In this document: in pieces, positions 45,937 through 46,191 of the stretch
How the letters are laid out: every line of letters begins with the position of its first letter
Position numbering within the stretch: the stretch's first letter is position 1
Source: an uncultured Romboutsia sp.
GTDB taxonomy: Bacteria; Bacillota; Clostridia; Peptostreptococcales; Peptostreptococcaceae
Assembly: GCA_904418825.1 (NCBI GenBank)
Contig: CAJFPU010000003.1
Coordinates: 1-46,191, forward strand
Length of the DNA stretch: 46,191 bases
Direction: 5' to 3'
The notes under the pieces: model-generated
What the model saw: the letters and a program-made list of their open reading frames with translations, nothing else
What the model was told of the DNA's origin: nothing
The model's database searches: none
Translations under genes and position numbers: made by a program

Positions 45937-46191
45937 TTTAATTCACCTCTATTTTTATATTATAAATATATATTTTACTAACATCGTATATTTATAATTG
46001 TTATTTTATGTATATTTACTTCTTGTAATAGCTATTTATTTATCTTATAAAAAAATATCCAGATAAATATAAATTTAATTGTCTATCATGTAAATTAATA
46101 TTTATCTATTATATAAATGAAAAATAATTTAACCATTTTAAATATATTTTAAAATTATAAAATTGTATAAAAATCAATAATTTTAATAATA

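Overview
The window is very AT-rich and comes from a spore-forming Firmicute of the clostridial type. The gene order (a SASP-like gene, dacF, scpAB and ytfJ, then polC-rimP-nusA-infB-rbfA-nrnA-truB-ribF-rpsO-pnp, then ylxY-mlpA-ymxH, tepA, ftsK, rimO, pgsA, recA, rny) looks to me like Peptostreptococcaceae, for example Clostridioides, Romboutsia or Paraclostridium. That family assignment rests on remembered gene order and protein style; no database search was made. Spore genes (YtfJ/GerW, YlxY, YmxH, a SASP-like protein, DacF) and selenium use (MnmH) agree with it.

Almost all genes lie on the minus strand, so the window is best read from high to low coordinate. From 46191 to 41292 are a SASP-like gene, dacF, a site-2-type protease, scpA, scpB, a DUF2953 gene and ytfJ. 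From 40946 to 34357 is the accessory part: a plus-strand membrane protein, a divergent pair encoding a cysteine-rich PyrK-like protein and an FAD oxidoreductase, a secreted glucosaminidase with five SH3b repeats, and a plus-strand HEIGH zincin-like protein. From 34092 to 8004 is a nearly continuous housekeeping block: polC; the rimP-nusA-ylxR-ylxQ-infB-rbfA-nrnA-truB-ribF-rpsO translation and transcription set; degV and pnp; ylxY-mlpA-ymxH; tepA; ftsK-mnmH-rimO-pgsA; recA; rny. From 6363 to 1 are a TudS/YbgA-type protein, a small unknown, a UvrD-like helicase, plus-strand uppP, a Xer-like recombinase lacking two catalytic residues, and the start of purB.

The clearest control signals are a recA promoter with a LexA-type box, a rimP promoter followed by a terminator-like hairpin in the leader, a consensus rny promoter with a leader of about 200 nt, and strong intrinsic terminators between most transcription units.

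The points most worth a second look are rny, which has a perfect Shine-Dalgarno followed by ATA and no usual start codon; the FAD oxidoreductase/PyrK-like pair, whose partner lacks the normal FAD and NAD loops; the Xer-like protein without catalytic Arg I and His; perfect hairpins inside the nrnA and ylxY coding regions; and a recent 219-bp duplication in the glucosaminidase gene. No CRISPR array, tRNA, rRNA or intact mobile element was seen.
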